Positions 35,350-44,531 are shown, numbered from the stretch's first letter. The stretch: DNA of 64,000 bases from AP-15 sp963700195 (GCA_963700195.1 CAVOWQ010000008.1:1-64000), one strand, 5' to 3'. The notes: generated by a model from the sequence alone, not told the origin. Translations and numbers: made by a program.

Positions 35350-37119
35350 TCATCCCACCTCGCCGGCCGCCAGACGCAGGCCCGACAGGAAAAGCTCGCG
35401 GTGCTGGGCGTTCCGAAAGAAGCTGAGGTTCGGTGTAACGAGAGAGGTGATAGCACGCAGCCGCGTGACGATCTCTCTCGCGTCGCCGAGCCGACCCATA
35501 TGGGCGTAGCAAGCGGCGAGACAGCGGTACGGCCACGCGTAGCTCGGATCGTCTTGGATCGCGAGGAGCAGTTTCGGCAGAGCCTCGTCGAAACGCCGAC
35601 TAAAGAAATGCGCGATGCCCAAATTAGCGAGCGATGTGCCGACGCGAGCGCGGGGACTGAGACGCAGCGCGACTTCGAGATGCTCGATCGCGATGTCGGG
35701 ATAACCAGCAAATAGCCTGAGGGTGCCGCTGATGTGCCAGCCGCGCGCGAAATTCGAGTTGAGCGCCAGGGCGCGGTCGACCAACGCCACCATAGCCCCG
35801 ATGTCCTCGCCGAAATAGGCCAACGCGAAGGCGGCATTCGTGAGGATGCCCGGATCTTCGCCGGCCACTTCCAGGGCTCGCCTGGCGAAATCGACGCCCT
35901 TCAAACGGCCCGCCTCCGGATCTTCGCTCCGACCGTCAAGAAGCAGCCGAAACCAGCAGAACGCGGCCCAGGCGAGGGCAGGCCCGTAACGCGGATCGCG
36001 CTCGATCGCCCGCTCAAGCAGATGGAGCGCCTCGGGGATTTGCCTTGCCGACGACAAGACCATCGTGGAGGCGCGAAGATAGAGGTCATAGGCAGTCAGA
36101 TCGGCGGTCGGGCGGCCGGCCGAGCGCGCGGTCTCGGCGGCCTGCAATGCCGGCTCGATCACGCCGGCGACGCTCGATGCCACCTTGTCCTGCAGTTCGA
36201 ACACGTCTTCGAGAGAGCCGTCGAATCGATCGGCCCATAGGTGCGAGCCGGTTTCCGCGTCGATCAGCTGCCCGGTGATGCGGACGCGATTGCCGGCCTT
36301 TCGCACCGAGCCTTCGAGCACGTAGCGCACGCCGAGTTCGCGACCCACCCGCTTAACGTCGGGAGATTGGCCCTTGTAGGAAAAGCTCGAATTGCGGGCG
36401 AGGACGAAGAGCCAGCGGATCCGCGAGAGCGCGGTGATGATCTCCTCGACCATGCCGTCAACGAAATATTCCTGCTCCGGGTCGCCGCTCATGTTGGCGA
36501 ACGGCAAGACCGCGATCGACGGCTTGTCGGGCAGCACCCCCACCCTTCCCTCCCCCGCTTGCGGGGGAGGGTTAGGGAGGGGGCTTTGCGGGCGCGACGC
36601 CCACGCTCCAACGCGAAACACGTGAACCGGCTGTGCGATATTTTTGAGCGCTCGCTCACCGACATCTTCGACCGGAATTTCAAGCTTGCCACGGGTCTGG
36701 GTGATGACCGTGCGCGAGACACAAATCCCGCCGGGATCGGCCAGCGCTTCGAGCCGCGCCGCGATGTTGACGCCGTCGCCATAGATATCGTCGCCCTCGA
36801 CGATCACGTCGCCGAGATTGATGCCGATGCGGAACTCGATCCGGCTGTCGCCCGGCTCGCCGGTATTGCGGGCGGCCATTCCCGCTTGCCATGCGATGCC
36901 GCATCGCATTGCGTCGACGACGCTGACAAATTCCACCAGCAGACCGTCGCCCGTCGTCTTCACGATACGACCATGATGCTCGGCGATTTTCGGATCGACG
37001 AGCTCGCGGCGCAGCGCTTTGAGGCGTTCGAGCGTGCCTTCTTCGTCGGCTCCCATCAGCCGCGAATAGCCCGCCACATCGGCGGCGAGAATGGCGGCGA
37101 GACGGCGGGTAGCGGGCAT
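35350..37119 (-). CDS. Class III cyclase with TPR domain
   Basis: A 589-residue protein. An N-terminal class III adenylate/guanylate cyclase domain (about 1-165: LAAILAADVAGYSRLMGADE, KTTGDGLLVEF, GDGVNIAARLEALADPGG) is followed by a linker, a FlgO/TolB-like segment (KPSIAVLPFANMSGDPEQEY, about 200-290) and a TPR region (about 340-570). This architecture is common in Rhizobiales. Residues about 177-193 (SPLPNPPPQAGEGRVG) come from a palindromic repeat read in frame. The start is the ATG at 37119 (MPATRRL); the upstream extension is not conserved. Metal-binding Asp residues of the cyclase are present, so it may be active. Confidence 0.9.
   Translation of the reverse strand: MPATRRLAAILAADVAGYSRLMGADEEGTLERLKALRRELVDPKIAEHHGRIVKTTGDGLLVEFVSVVDAMRCGIAWQAGMAARNTGEPGDSRIEFRIGINLGDVIVEGDDIYGDGVNIAARLEALADPGGICVSRTVITQTRGKLEIPVEDVGERALKNIAQPVHVFRVGAWASRPQSPLPNPPPQAGEGRVGVLPDKPSIAVLPFANMSGDPEQEYFVDGMVEEIITALSRIRWLFVLARNSSFSYKGQSPDVKRVGRELGVRYVLEGSVRKAGNRVRITGQLIDAETGSHLWADRFDGSLEDVFELQDKVASSVAGVIEPALQAAETARSAGRPTADLTAYDLYLRASTMVLSSARQIPEALHLLERAIERDPRYGPALAWAAFCWFRLLLDGRSEDPEAGRLKGVDFARRALEVAGEDPGILTNAAFALAYFGEDIGAMVALVDRALALNSNFARGWHISGTLRLFAGYPDIAIEHLEVALRLSPRARVGTSLANLGIAHFFSRRFDEALPKLLLAIQDDPSYAWPYRCLAACYAHMGRLGDAREIVTRLRAITSLVTPNLSFFRNAQHRELFLSGLRLAAGEVG
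36538..36590. repeat. GC-rich repeat inside the cyclase/TPR gene
   Basis: A hairpin element with arms cccacccttccctcccccgc and gcgggggagggttagggagg. It is in frame in the linker after the cyclase domain. Same family as the copy in the emrB-like gene. Confidence 0.8.
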
Positions 37120-37300
37120 GGCTGCCCGAAGATTAGCCCAAAACCCGCATTGCCGCACCGGCTGTTCGGCGCTCTGCGCCAAGCCGCTGGCTGTCGTCGT
37201 GAGGGATCAACCGCGAGATCAGTCAGGAACCACTCGTCCGCCGCGTCGGAGTTAACCCTAGCCCCGATCATGCTATAGTCCCGCTCTCGGGAGCGAACCC

Positions 37301-37636
37301 ATGCCCAGCTTTGTCGTCGGCGATATCGAAATTACCGATCCCGTCGCTTATGAAACGCATGTGCCGCGCGCGCTGGCGACGATCGCCCGGTTTGGCGGAC
37401 GGGTCATTGCCGGAGGCGGCAAAGTTCACCTCCTTGAAGGCGGCCCGATGCCGAAGCGGATCTTCATCATCGAATTTCCGAACGTCGGTGCGGCGCTGGG
37501 ATGGTACCGCTCCGACGAATATCAGGCCGCGTTGAAGATCCGCATGTCGGCCTCGCACGGTCGCTTGCTTCTGCTGGAGGGGGCGGAAATATCGACGGCC
37601 GTTGCGATCGGCAGTCTGGACGCGGGTGCGAGCTGA
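37301..37636 (+). CDS. DUF1330 family protein
   Basis: A 111-residue protein of the DUF1330 family, a ferredoxin-like dimeric alpha/beta fold related to the Dabb barrel. Family features are DPVAYETHVPRALATIARFG (about 12-31), GGRVIAGGGKVHLLEG and WYRSDEYQAALKIR (about 68-81). The function is unknown. It sits 80 bases before the acyl-CoA dehydrogenase gene on the same strand and could be part of that operon. Confidence 0.88.
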   Translation: MPSFVVGDIEITDPVAYETHVPRALATIARFGGRVIAGGGKVHLLEGGPMPKRIFIIEFPNVGAALGWYRSDEYQAALKIRMSASHGRLLLLEGAEISTAVAIGSLDAGAS

Positions 37637-37716
37637 CCTCGTTCGCGGTGAAGGCTTTCCGACCCCGTCCCGGTGCTCTACGATCGGGTCCGGCGAGGGC
37701 GGCAGGCGGAAGCGAC

Positions 37717-38769
37717 ATGAGCGACAGCACCGATAACATCATCGTCGATACCGCGACCCGGATCTTTCAGGATCTTTGCGAGCCCAAGACGGTCAACGAG
37801 GCGGAGCAAGGCGTGTGGCCCAAGGCCTTGTGGGATGCCTTGGAGGAGTTCGGGCTCACCCTAACTTGGGTCCCGGACGAGCTTGGCGGCGCCGGGGCGA
37901 CCCTGGCCGACGGCTTCGCCGTGCTGCGCGCGGCTGGGCGGTTCACCGCGCCGGTGCCGCTCGCCGAGACATTGATGGCCGGTTGGCTGCTGACGCAGGC
38001 CGGGATCTCGGTGCCGGGCGGGCCGCTGACGATCGCCCCGATCCATGCCGATGGCCGGATCACGCTGACCGCCGACGGCGCGCTGAGCGGCCGGGCGCGC
38101 CGCGTCCCGTTCGCCCGCACCGCCAACCACATTGCCGTACTCGCGCGCCGCGGCAAGGAGACTGTAGTAGCGGTGGTCACCGCCGCTGGTTTGCCGATCA
38201 GCCAATCCACGAGCCTTGCCGGCGAACCGCGCGACGATGTGTCATTCGACGGCGCCACGCCTGAGGCTGCGCGACCGGCAGCGGTCGACCAGGATTTGCT
38301 CGTCTGCTTCGGCGCCGCGGTCCGCTTGCAGCAGATGGCCGGCGCGCTCGAAAAGATCCTCGAACAGTCGGTCCAGTACGCGCTCGACCGCTCGCAGTTC
38401 GGGCGGCCGATCGCGAAGTTCCAGGCGGTCCAGCACAATTTGGCGATGCTTGCCGGTGAGGTCGCGGCGGCGAGCGCCGCCGCCGACGCTTCCGCAGAGG
38501 CGTGTGCGGGTCCGGAGATTGCGGTTGGCGAGATCGCCATCGCGAAGGTGCGCGGCGGCGAGGCGGCCGGCACGGGTGCGGCGATCGCCCATCAGGTGCA
38601 TGGCGCAATGGGGTTCACCTACGAGCACTCGCTGCACCACGCGACGCGCCGGCTGTGGTCCTGGCGCGAAGAATTCGGCAACGAGGCGGTCTGGGCCGCG
38701 CGCCTCGGCCGCATGGTCGCGGAGCGCGGAGCCGACGGGCTCTGGCCCTTCATCACCGCAGGATCGTGA
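37717..38769 (+). CDS. Acyl-CoA dehydrogenase family protein (1)
   Basis: A 350-residue flavoprotein of the acyl-CoA dehydrogenase family. The N-terminal helical domain has WPKALWDALEEFGLTLTWVP and the C-terminal part has LDRSQFGRPIAKFQAVQHNL (FAD binding) and VHGAMGFTYEHSLHHATRRL, with the probable catalytic Glu in TYEHS. It is shorter than most, with a reduced middle domain, like one subunit of the heteromeric FadE-type enzymes of steroid degraders. The next gene is a second dehydrogenase 7 bases downstream, so an alpha/beta heteromer is likely (inference). Confidence 0.88.
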   Translation: MSDSTDNIIVDTATRIFQDLCEPKTVNEAEQGVWPKALWDALEEFGLTLTWVPDELGGAGATLADGFAVLRAAGRFTAPVPLAETLMAGWLLTQAGISVPGGPLTIAPIHADGRITLTADGALSGRARRVPFARTANHIAVLARRGKETVVAVVTAAGLPISQSTSLAGEPRDDVSFDGATPEAARPAAVDQDLLVCFGAAVRLQQMAGALEKILEQSVQYALDRSQFGRPIAKFQAVQHNLAMLAGEVAAASAAADASAEACAGPEIAVGEIAIAKVRGGEAAGTGAAIAHQVHGAMGFTYEHSLHHATRRLWSWREEFGNEAVWAARLGRMVAERGADGLWPFITAGS

Positions 38770-38776
38770 GGCGCCG

Positions 38777-39937
38777 ATGAGTTTCAGCTTTCGCTTTGAT
38801 CCGGTCGAGCTGCCCCCCGAGGCCAAGGAATTGCGCGAGGAGGTCCGCGCCTTTCTGCGCGAGGAGATCGAGGCCGGCATGTTTTCGCCCGATGGCGGGA
38901 AGGGATCGTTCTCGCGCGAATTTAGCCGCAAGGTTGGGGCCAAGGGCTGGATCGGCATGACTTGGCCCAAGAGATACGGCGGACACGAGCGCTCGCAGCT
39001 CGAACGGTATGTCGTGACCGAGGAGATGCTGGCGGCGCGCGCGCCGACCCGCGCCCATTCGACCGCCGATCGGCAGAGTGGCCCGGTCATCCTGCGCTAT
39101 GGTCAGGAGGAGATAAAAGAGAAGATCCTGCCGCAGATCGCGCGCGGCGAACTGTGCTTTTGCATCGGCCTCAGCGAGCCGAACTCGGGTTCGGACGTGT
39201 TTGCCGCCTCGACCCGGGCGACCAAGACGGATGGGGGCTGGCTGGTCAACGGCCGTAAGATCTGGACGAGCGGCGCGCATCACGCCGATTTCATGATCGC
39301 GCTTTTGCGCACCTCGTCATCCACCAAGGAGAACCGGCGGCACGGGTTGACCCAGTTTCTGGTCGACATGAAGACGCCGGGGATCACGACCCGCCCAATC
39401 ATCAATCTCACCGGCTCGCACGACTTCAACGAGGTCGTGTTCGACGACGCCTTCCTGCCGGATTCGCATCTGATCGGCGAGGTCGACATGGCCTGGAAGC
39501 AGGCGACCGACGAGCTCGCTTATGAGCGCAGCGGCCCCGACCGGTGGATCGAAACGTTTCCCGCTCTTGTCGAGCTGGTGCGGCTGGCCGGCGAGGAGCC
39601 GAGCGAGCGGCTTGCCGAGGGGATCGGGCGCGAGGTGGCGCATCTAGCCACTCTGCGCCGCATGTCGCTCTCCGTCGCCGGCATGCTGCAGACCGGTAAG
39701 ACCCCGGCGGTCGAAGCCGCCATCGTCAAGGATCTGGGCACCAATTTCGAGCAGGCCCTGCCGGACAAGGTGCGCCTATTGGCGCCGCAAACCGGTGACT
39801 CGCAACCGGACGGCAACGACGACCGGTTCGAAGAGGCATTGCGTTACACGACCTTGATCGCGCCCAAATTGACGATCCAAGGCGGCACGCGCGAGGTCTT
39901 GCGCGGCATCATCGCCCGCGGCCTCGGCCTGCGGTGA
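38777..39937 (+). CDS. Acyl-CoA dehydrogenase family protein (2)
   Basis: A 386-residue acyl-CoA dehydrogenase. It shows ARGELCFCIGLSEPNSGSDV (the CIG[LM]SEPxxGSD signature, about 130-150), KIWTSGAHHADFMIALLRT and the C-terminal LTIQGGTREVLRGIIARGLG. FAD oxidises an acyl-CoA to the enoyl-CoA and passes electrons to ETF. It likely pairs with the shorter dehydrogenase upstream. The set of two dehydrogenases, an acyl-CoA synthetase and a crotonase points to breakdown of an unusual carboxylic acid. Confidence 0.9.
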   Translation: MSFSFRFDPVELPPEAKELREEVRAFLREEIEAGMFSPDGGKGSFSREFSRKVGAKGWIGMTWPKRYGGHERSQLERYVVTEEMLAARAPTRAHSTADRQSGPVILRYGQEEIKEKILPQIARGELCFCIGLSEPNSGSDVFAASTRATKTDGGWLVNGRKIWTSGAHHADFMIALLRTSSSTKENRRHGLTQFLVDMKTPGITTRPIINLTGSHDFNEVVFDDAFLPDSHLIGEVDMAWKQATDELAYERSGPDRWIETFPALVELVRLAGEEPSERLAEGIGREVAHLATLRRMSLSVAGMLQTGKTPAVEAAIVKDLGTNFEQALPDKVRLLAPQTGDSQPDGNDDRFEEALRYTTLIAPKLTIQGGTREVLRGIIARGLGLR

Positions 39938-39946
39938 TGCGAAGAA

Positions 39947-40080
39947 TTCTCCCCCCTCGCCCCGCTTGCGGGGAGAGGGTCGGGGTGAGGGGCCTTTCCG
40001 AGGCACCGCGGCTTGCCCCTCACCCGGCAGCCGAGCATGCGCGGCTTCCGACCTCTCCCCGCAAGCGGGGCGAGGTGCAT
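39947..40080. repeat. Pair of GC-rich hairpin repeats
   Basis: Two copies, one at about 39952-39998 (ctcgccccgcttgcggggag-agggtcggggtgagggg) and an inverted one at about 40012-40074 (gcccctcacccggcagccga, then cctctccccgcaagcggggc-gagg). They face each other between two genes of the acyl-CoA operon. The upstream open frame of the synthetase crosses the second copy, which is why the later ATG was preferred. Confidence 0.78.
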
Positions 40081-40102
40081 GATTGCAAGAGTTTTCCGGC
40101 AA

Positions 40103-42262
40103 ATGCCTGATCTGAAACCCCTCCTCTCGCCAGACAGCATCGCGATCGTCGGCGCCTCGGCGGATACCGAGACCTTGCGCGGCCGGCTAACGCACGCGCT
40201 GATCGGTCATGGTTATGACGGCCAAGTCTTTCCGGTGACCCGCAGCCAGAGCGAGGTGCTCGGGTTGCGCGCCTATCCTTCGGTCCCGGCGCTGCCCAAG
40301 CCGGTCGATCTCGCGGTCATCCTGGTGCCGGCGGCACACGTGGTCGAGACCCTCGAGCAATGCGGTGGGCGCGGGATACGAGCCGCGGTCGTGATCAGCT
40401 CGGGGTTTGCAGAGGAGAGCAACGAAGCCGCCCACGCCCGCGATATCGAGCTGGGCAAGATTGCCGAACGCTATGGCATCGTGGTCTGCGGCCCCAATTC
40501 CGAGGGGATCGTCAACCCGTTAAAACCTCTCGTTGCGACGTTCAGCCCGGTCTTCCACGATCCCAGCCGGAGTTTGCTGCCCGCCGTCAGCAAAGCGCGG
40601 CCGATCGCGGTCAGCTGCCAGAGCGGGGCGCTGACCTTCTCCTTTCTCAGCCGCGGCCGCGACCGGCAATTGAATTTCACGCATCAGGTCAGCGCCGGCA
40701 ACCAGACTGTCCTGGAGGCGCACGACTACGTCGATTGGTGGCTCGACGAGGGCAGCGCCGACATTTTCCTCCTCTATCTCGAGGGGATACGCCGCCCCGA
40801 ACGGTTCCGCGCGGTTGCCGACAAGGCTGCGGATGCCGGCAAGCCGCTGATCGTCGCCAAGGTCGGCCGATCGGCCGCCGGGCGGCGTGCCGCGGCCTCG
40901 CACACCGGCGCACTGGCGCAGGCCGGCGACATCGACGATGCGATCTTCCGCCACCACGGCATCATCCGCGGTGAGGACCTCGACCATATGCTCGATGTCG
41001 CGGCCGCCTTCTCGTTCTGCCGATTGCCGCGCGGCAACCGCGTCGCGGTCATCACCGGATCGGGCGGCAGCGCAGTATGGATGGCCGATATCCTGTCTGC
41101 GCACGGGCTCGAGCTCCCGGTCCTCGAGGACGACATCCAGCGGCGCGTCCTCGCCCTCCTCCCCTCCTACGCCTCGGCGCAAAACCCGGTCGACGGCACC
41201 GCGCAGGCGATCCACGAGGTCGGCTACGCGCGGCTCGTCGAGATCGTGCGCGAGTCGAAGCGCATCGATACGATCCTGCTGATCGGCTCGCTCGCCAACG
41301 ACGCGACCGCCGCCAAGCGCGCCGAAGAACTCGCCGCGATCACGGCGGCGACCGAGCAGCCGATCCTGCTGTCGACCTACACTACCGCGTCGCCGGGAGC
41401 GATGGCGCGGTTCGCCGAGGCCGGGATCCCCTGCTACACCTCGATGCCGAGCTGCGCGCGCGCGATCCGTGCGCTGGTCGACTACGCGGCGTTCCAGACG
41501 CGGCGGCGTGAGCCGATGGTGGCCTCGGCGACCCCGCCGGGAGTGCGCGACGAGGTCGGCCGCGCGCTGGCAGCCGCCGGCCCGGTGCTGACCGAGACCG
41601 AAGCCAAGGCGTTGCTCGCCCGATACGGCGTGCCGCGCCCGCAAGAGGCGCTGGCAACGAGCGCCGACGAGGCCGCGCAGGCTGCCGCCCGCATCGGCGG
41701 CCCGGTCGCGCTCAAGGTGCAATCTCCCGACATTACTCATAAGACGGAGGCCGGCGGCATTGCGCTGGGTATCGTCGGCGACACGGCGGTGCGCGAAACC
41801 TACGAGCGGGTGCTGGGGAGCGCCAAAAGGGCGTACCCGGAGGCCGCGATCCACGGTGTCCTGGTGCAGGCGATGGCGCCGCCGGGACGCGAGATCATCC
41901 TCGGCATAACGCGGGATGCGGTTTTCGGCCCGATGCTGATGGTCGGGATCGGCGGCATCCATGTCGAGGTTTTGCGCGACATCGCCTTCGCGCCGGTGCC
42001 GATCGAGGCGAAACAAGCCTTGGCTCTGGTGGACCAGCTGAAGGGAGCGGCGCTCCTCGGCGCAGTAAGAGGGGCGCCACCCGCCGACCGTGCGGCGCTC
42101 GCCGAACTGATCGCGACATTGTCGCGCTTCGCCGCCGATCATGCCGAGGTGATCGAGGAAATCGACCTCAATCCGGTCATCGTCCATCCGCAAGGAGAGG
42201 GTCTGACCGTGGTCGACGCGCTGATCGTCAAACGGACCCCCGATCCTCAACCGAAGTCCTAG
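40103..42262 (+). CDS. ADP-forming acyl-CoA synthetase
   Basis: A 719-residue fused acetate-CoA ligase (ADP-forming) family enzyme, which makes an acyl-CoA from acid, CoA and ATP through an acyl phosphate and a phospho-His. The N-terminal part is a CoA-binding domain (SPDSIAIVGASADTETLRGR) followed by two succinyl-CoA ligase-like domains (SCQSGALTFSFLSRGRDRQL, then GRRAAASHTGALAQAGDIDD). The C-terminal third is an ATP-grasp domain with GGPVALKVQSPDITHKTEAG and GIALGI. There is no acetyltransferase domain, unlike Pat. The start is the ATG at 40103. Acid substrate unknown. Confidence 0.9.
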   Translation: MPDLKPLLSPDSIAIVGASADTETLRGRLTHALIGHGYDGQVFPVTRSQSEVLGLRAYPSVPALPKPVDLAVILVPAAHVVETLEQCGGRGIRAAVVISSGFAEESNEAAHARDIELGKIAERYGIVVCGPNSEGIVNPLKPLVATFSPVFHDPSRSLLPAVSKARPIAVSCQSGALTFSFLSRGRDRQLNFTHQVSAGNQTVLEAHDYVDWWLDEGSADIFLLYLEGIRRPERFRAVADKAADAGKPLIVAKVGRSAAGRRAAASHTGALAQAGDIDDAIFRHHGIIRGEDLDHMLDVAAAFSFCRLPRGNRVAVITGSGGSAVWMADILSAHGLELPVLEDDIQRRVLALLPSYASAQNPVDGTAQAIHEVGYARLVEIVRESKRIDTILLIGSLANDATAAKRAEELAAITAATEQPILLSTYTTASPGAMARFAEAGIPCYTSMPSCARAIRALVDYAAFQTRRREPMVASATPPGVRDEVGRALAAAGPVLTETEAKALLARYGVPRPQEALATSADEAAQAAARIGGPVALKVQSPDITHKTEAGGIALGIVGDTAVRETYERVLGSAKRAYPEAAIHGVLVQAMAPPGREIILGITRDAVFGPMLMVGIGGIHVEVLRDIAFAPVPIEAKQALALVDQLKGAALLGAVRGAPPADRAALAELIATLSRFAADHAEVIEEIDLNPVIVHPQGEGLTVVDALIVKRTPDPQPKS

Positions 42263-42274
42263 GGAGATCCGCAA

Positions 42275-43054
42275 ATGAGCGACACCCATGTCAGCCAGGA
42301 CGGCTACGTCGCGACTGTCGAGATGCGCCGGCCGCCGCACAATTTCTTCGACAGCGACCTGATTGCCGCGATCGGGGAGGCCCTCGAGCGCCTCGACGCC
42401 GATCCGAGTTGCCGGGCGATCGTGCTGGCGGCCGAGGGCCGCTCGTTCTGCGCCGGGGCCGATTTCTCGAAGCGTATGGAGACCGGAACGGCAGCGGAGG
42501 GCAGCCGCAGCGGCGCCGGCCGACACCTTTACAAGGAAGCGATCCGCCTCTTCCGCACGCGCAAGCCGATCATCGCCGCGGTGCACGGCGCCGCCGTCGG
42601 GGGCGGTCTGGGCCTCGCGCTCGTCGCCGACTTTCGGGTCACCTGTCAGGAGGCGCGGTTCAGCGCCAACTTCAACCGGCTCGGCTTTCACCCGGGCTTC
42701 GGACTGACGGCGACCCTGCCGCGACTCGTCGGTGCGCAGCAGGCGGCGCTGATGTTTTACACCGGGCGACGCATCCCCGGAGACGAAGCGGTGCGGATCG
42801 GCCTTGCCGATCTGCTGGTGCCGCTCGCCGAAGTGCGCAGCGCGGCACAAGCATTGGCATTAGAGATCGCGCAATCGGCGCCGCTTGCCGTCATGTCGAC
42901 GCGCGAGACCGTACGGCGCGGATTGTGCGATGCAATCGAGGCTGCCACCGAGCGCGAGCTCGTCGAACAGGACTGGCTGCGCCGCACCGAGGATTTCAAG
43001 GAAGGCATCAAGGCAATGGCCGATCGCCGCCTCCCTGACTTCCAGGGCAGGTAG
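42275..43054 (+). CDS. Enoyl-CoA hydratase/isomerase family protein
   Basis: A 259-residue crotonase-fold protein ending the acyl-CoA operon, 12 bases after the synthetase. Oxyanion-hole segments are intact (RSFCAGADFSKRM and VHGAAVGGGLGLALVADFRV). As in the crotonase at 32 kb, neither catalytic Glu of classical hydratase is present: GGGCE is GGGLG and QPE is ANF in ARFSANFNRLGFHP. The His/Pro-rich LGFHPGFGLT segment suggests another reaction type, such as isomerisation or hydrolysis. Confidence 0.88.
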   Translation: MSDTHVSQDGYVATVEMRRPPHNFFDSDLIAAIGEALERLDADPSCRAIVLAAEGRSFCAGADFSKRMETGTAAEGSRSGAGRHLYKEAIRLFRTRKPIIAAVHGAAVGGGLGLALVADFRVTCQEARFSANFNRLGFHPGFGLTATLPRLVGAQQAALMFYTGRRIPGDEAVRIGLADLLVPLAEVRSAAQALALEIAQSAPLAVMSTRETVRRGLCDAIEAATERELVEQDWLRRTEDFKEGIKAMADRRLPDFQGR

Positions 43055-43062
43055 AAGCCGCG

Positions 43063-43914
43063 CTAGAACCGGTTGAACAGCGCTGCGACAGCAAGCCGCC
43101 AGCTCTGCAGCGGATCTGGTGTCGCCAGGGCCGGGTCGAAAGGATTGTCCCCGGCCTGTTTCAGTCGAGCCAGGGACCGCCGTGCGATAATCGCAGGCAG
43201 TAGCGCAGGAAGCGCCGAACGCGGGATACGGTTGCGCAGTGCGCGAGCTGCCTGGAGATGCCGCCAGGCCGCCGCGGCAACCTTTGTGACGCTATCTGGC
43301 GTGGGAATGTGTGCAGGGATTATCTGGCGCTCCCGGAATGGCATAGCCCGCAACAGCCCGGCGAGCGAATAGGCGATGCCGACATGCAAGCCGGCTTCGC
43401 GCGCGGGAGGCTCGTGCATTCCGAGAACCTCTAGCGAGAGATAGACGAGCGTTGCAGAGGTGGACTCGGCATATTCCTCGAGTGCGGCGAGGCTCGCCGG
43501 CGGTTCGTCCGCGAGGTCGGTCTCGCGTGCGTCGATGAGCCGATCGAAGTGTTCCCGGGTCAATCCGAATTCCCGGATCGTAGCAGCAAGCGGCTCGACG
43601 ACGGGATGATGACGCATCGCGCCACCCTCGAAGGCGGCGGCGATATTTTCGCGCCACCACTGGAGGCGGATCTGGCCGAGCATCGGCTGGGTGACGGTCT
43701 CGCGCACCCTTGCAATCTCGTAGTTGAAGGCGTAAAGCGCGAACAGCGCCTCGCGGCGCGCGGCCGGGGCAAACAGCGCTGTTTGATACCGGTCACGGTC
43801 GTGGCGCTGCACCAATGCCGCGACCGGTGACAGGCGATCCGCATCAGTGGAACGTCGCTCCGGGACCGGTGTTTTTCGACTGACCTCTTTCACATAAACC
43901 GGGATGGTCGCCAT
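43063..43914 (-). CDS. NDUFAF6-like squalene/phytoene synthase family protein
   Basis: A protein of up to 283 residues with the squalene/phytoene synthase fold. It has ARREALFALYAFNYEIARVR and VTQPMLGQIRLQWWRENIAA (about 74-94), but the Asp-rich substrate motifs are degenerate (DARETDLAD). This pattern matches the alphaproteobacterial homologue of NDUFAF6, a complex I assembly factor of mitochondria, and not a carotenoid enzyme. The first 25 residues are not conserved, and the ATG overlaps the sod ATG in CCATGG, so the true start may be the GTG at about codon 8. Confidence 0.8.
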   Translation of the reverse strand: MATIPVYVKEVSRKTPVPERRSTDADRLSPVAALVQRHDRDRYQTALFAPAARREALFALYAFNYEIARVRETVTQPMLGQIRLQWWRENIAAAFEGGAMRHHPVVEPLAATIREFGLTREHFDRLIDARETDLADEPPASLAALEEYAESTSATLVYLSLEVLGMHEPPAREAGLHVGIAYSLAGLLRAMPFRERQIIPAHIPTPDSVTKVAAAAWRHLQAARALRNRIPRSALPALLPAIIARRSLARLKQAGDNPFDPALATPDPLQSWRLAVAALFNRF

Positions 43915-44515
43915 GGCTTTCGAACTGCCGCCCCTGCCCTACCCGAAAAATGCGCTCGAGCCGCACATCTCCGAGCGGACGATGGATTTCCATCACGGCA
44001 GGCATCACCAAGCCTATGTCACGAACCTCAACAACCTCGTCAAGGGCTCCCCGGCGGAGAGCCAATCGCTCGAAGAGATCATCAAGGCCACCTATAAGGA
44101 CACGTCCAAGACGGGCGTCTTCAACAACGCCGCGCAAGTGTGGAACCACACCTTCTTCTGGAACTGCATGAAGCCGAACGGCGGCGGCTCGCCGAGCGGA
44201 CAGGTCGCCCAGGCGATCGACCGCGACTGCGGCGGTCTCGACAAGTTCAAGGAGCAGTTCAAGGCCGCCGCTGTCGGCCAGTTCGGCAGCGGCTGGGGCT
44301 GGCTCGTCGCGGAAGGCGGCAAGCTCAAGATCAGCGCGACGCCGAATGCGGTCAATCCGCTCGCGGAAGGGCAGACGGCGCTGTTGACCTGCGATGTGTG
44401 GGAGCACGCCTATTACCTCGACTACCAGAATCGCCGGCCGGACTTCGTTCAAACCTTTATTGATCATCTGATCAACTGGGACTTTGTCGCCCAGAATCTC
44501 GCGAAAGCCCGCTGA
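43913..44515 (+). CDS. sodB: Superoxide dismutase, Fe type
   Basis: A 200-residue Fe/Mn superoxide dismutase with no signal peptide, so cytoplasmic. Ligands fit the family: His27 in FHHGRHHQAYV, His in QVWNHTFFW, and Asp and His in DVWEHAYYLDY. The Gln before the second His (NNAAQVWNHT) is the iron-type feature. It follows a short gap divergent from the NDUFAF6-like gene and ends in a strong terminator. ATG at 43913. Confidence 0.95.
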   Translation: MAFELPPLPYPKNALEPHISERTMDFHHGRHHQAYVTNLNNLVKGSPAESQSLEEIIKATYKDTSKTGVFNNAAQVWNHTFFWNCMKPNGGGSPSGQVAQAIDRDCGGLDKFKEQFKAAAVGQFGSGWGWLVAEGGKLKISATPNAVNPLAEGQTALLTCDVWEHAYYLDYQNRRPDFVQTFIDHLINWDFVAQNLAKAR

Positions 44516-44531
44516 GCCGGCGAGCATCATT

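Noticed and set aside
40520..42850. 776-codon minus-strand frame
   Set aside because: Shadow of the acyl-CoA synthetase and crotonase genes; no protein family features.
43063..43914. Phytoene or squalene synthase for carotenoids or hopanoids
   Set aside because: The Asp-rich motifs are degenerate and no other isoprenoid gene is nearby; the NDUFAF6-like reading fits better.
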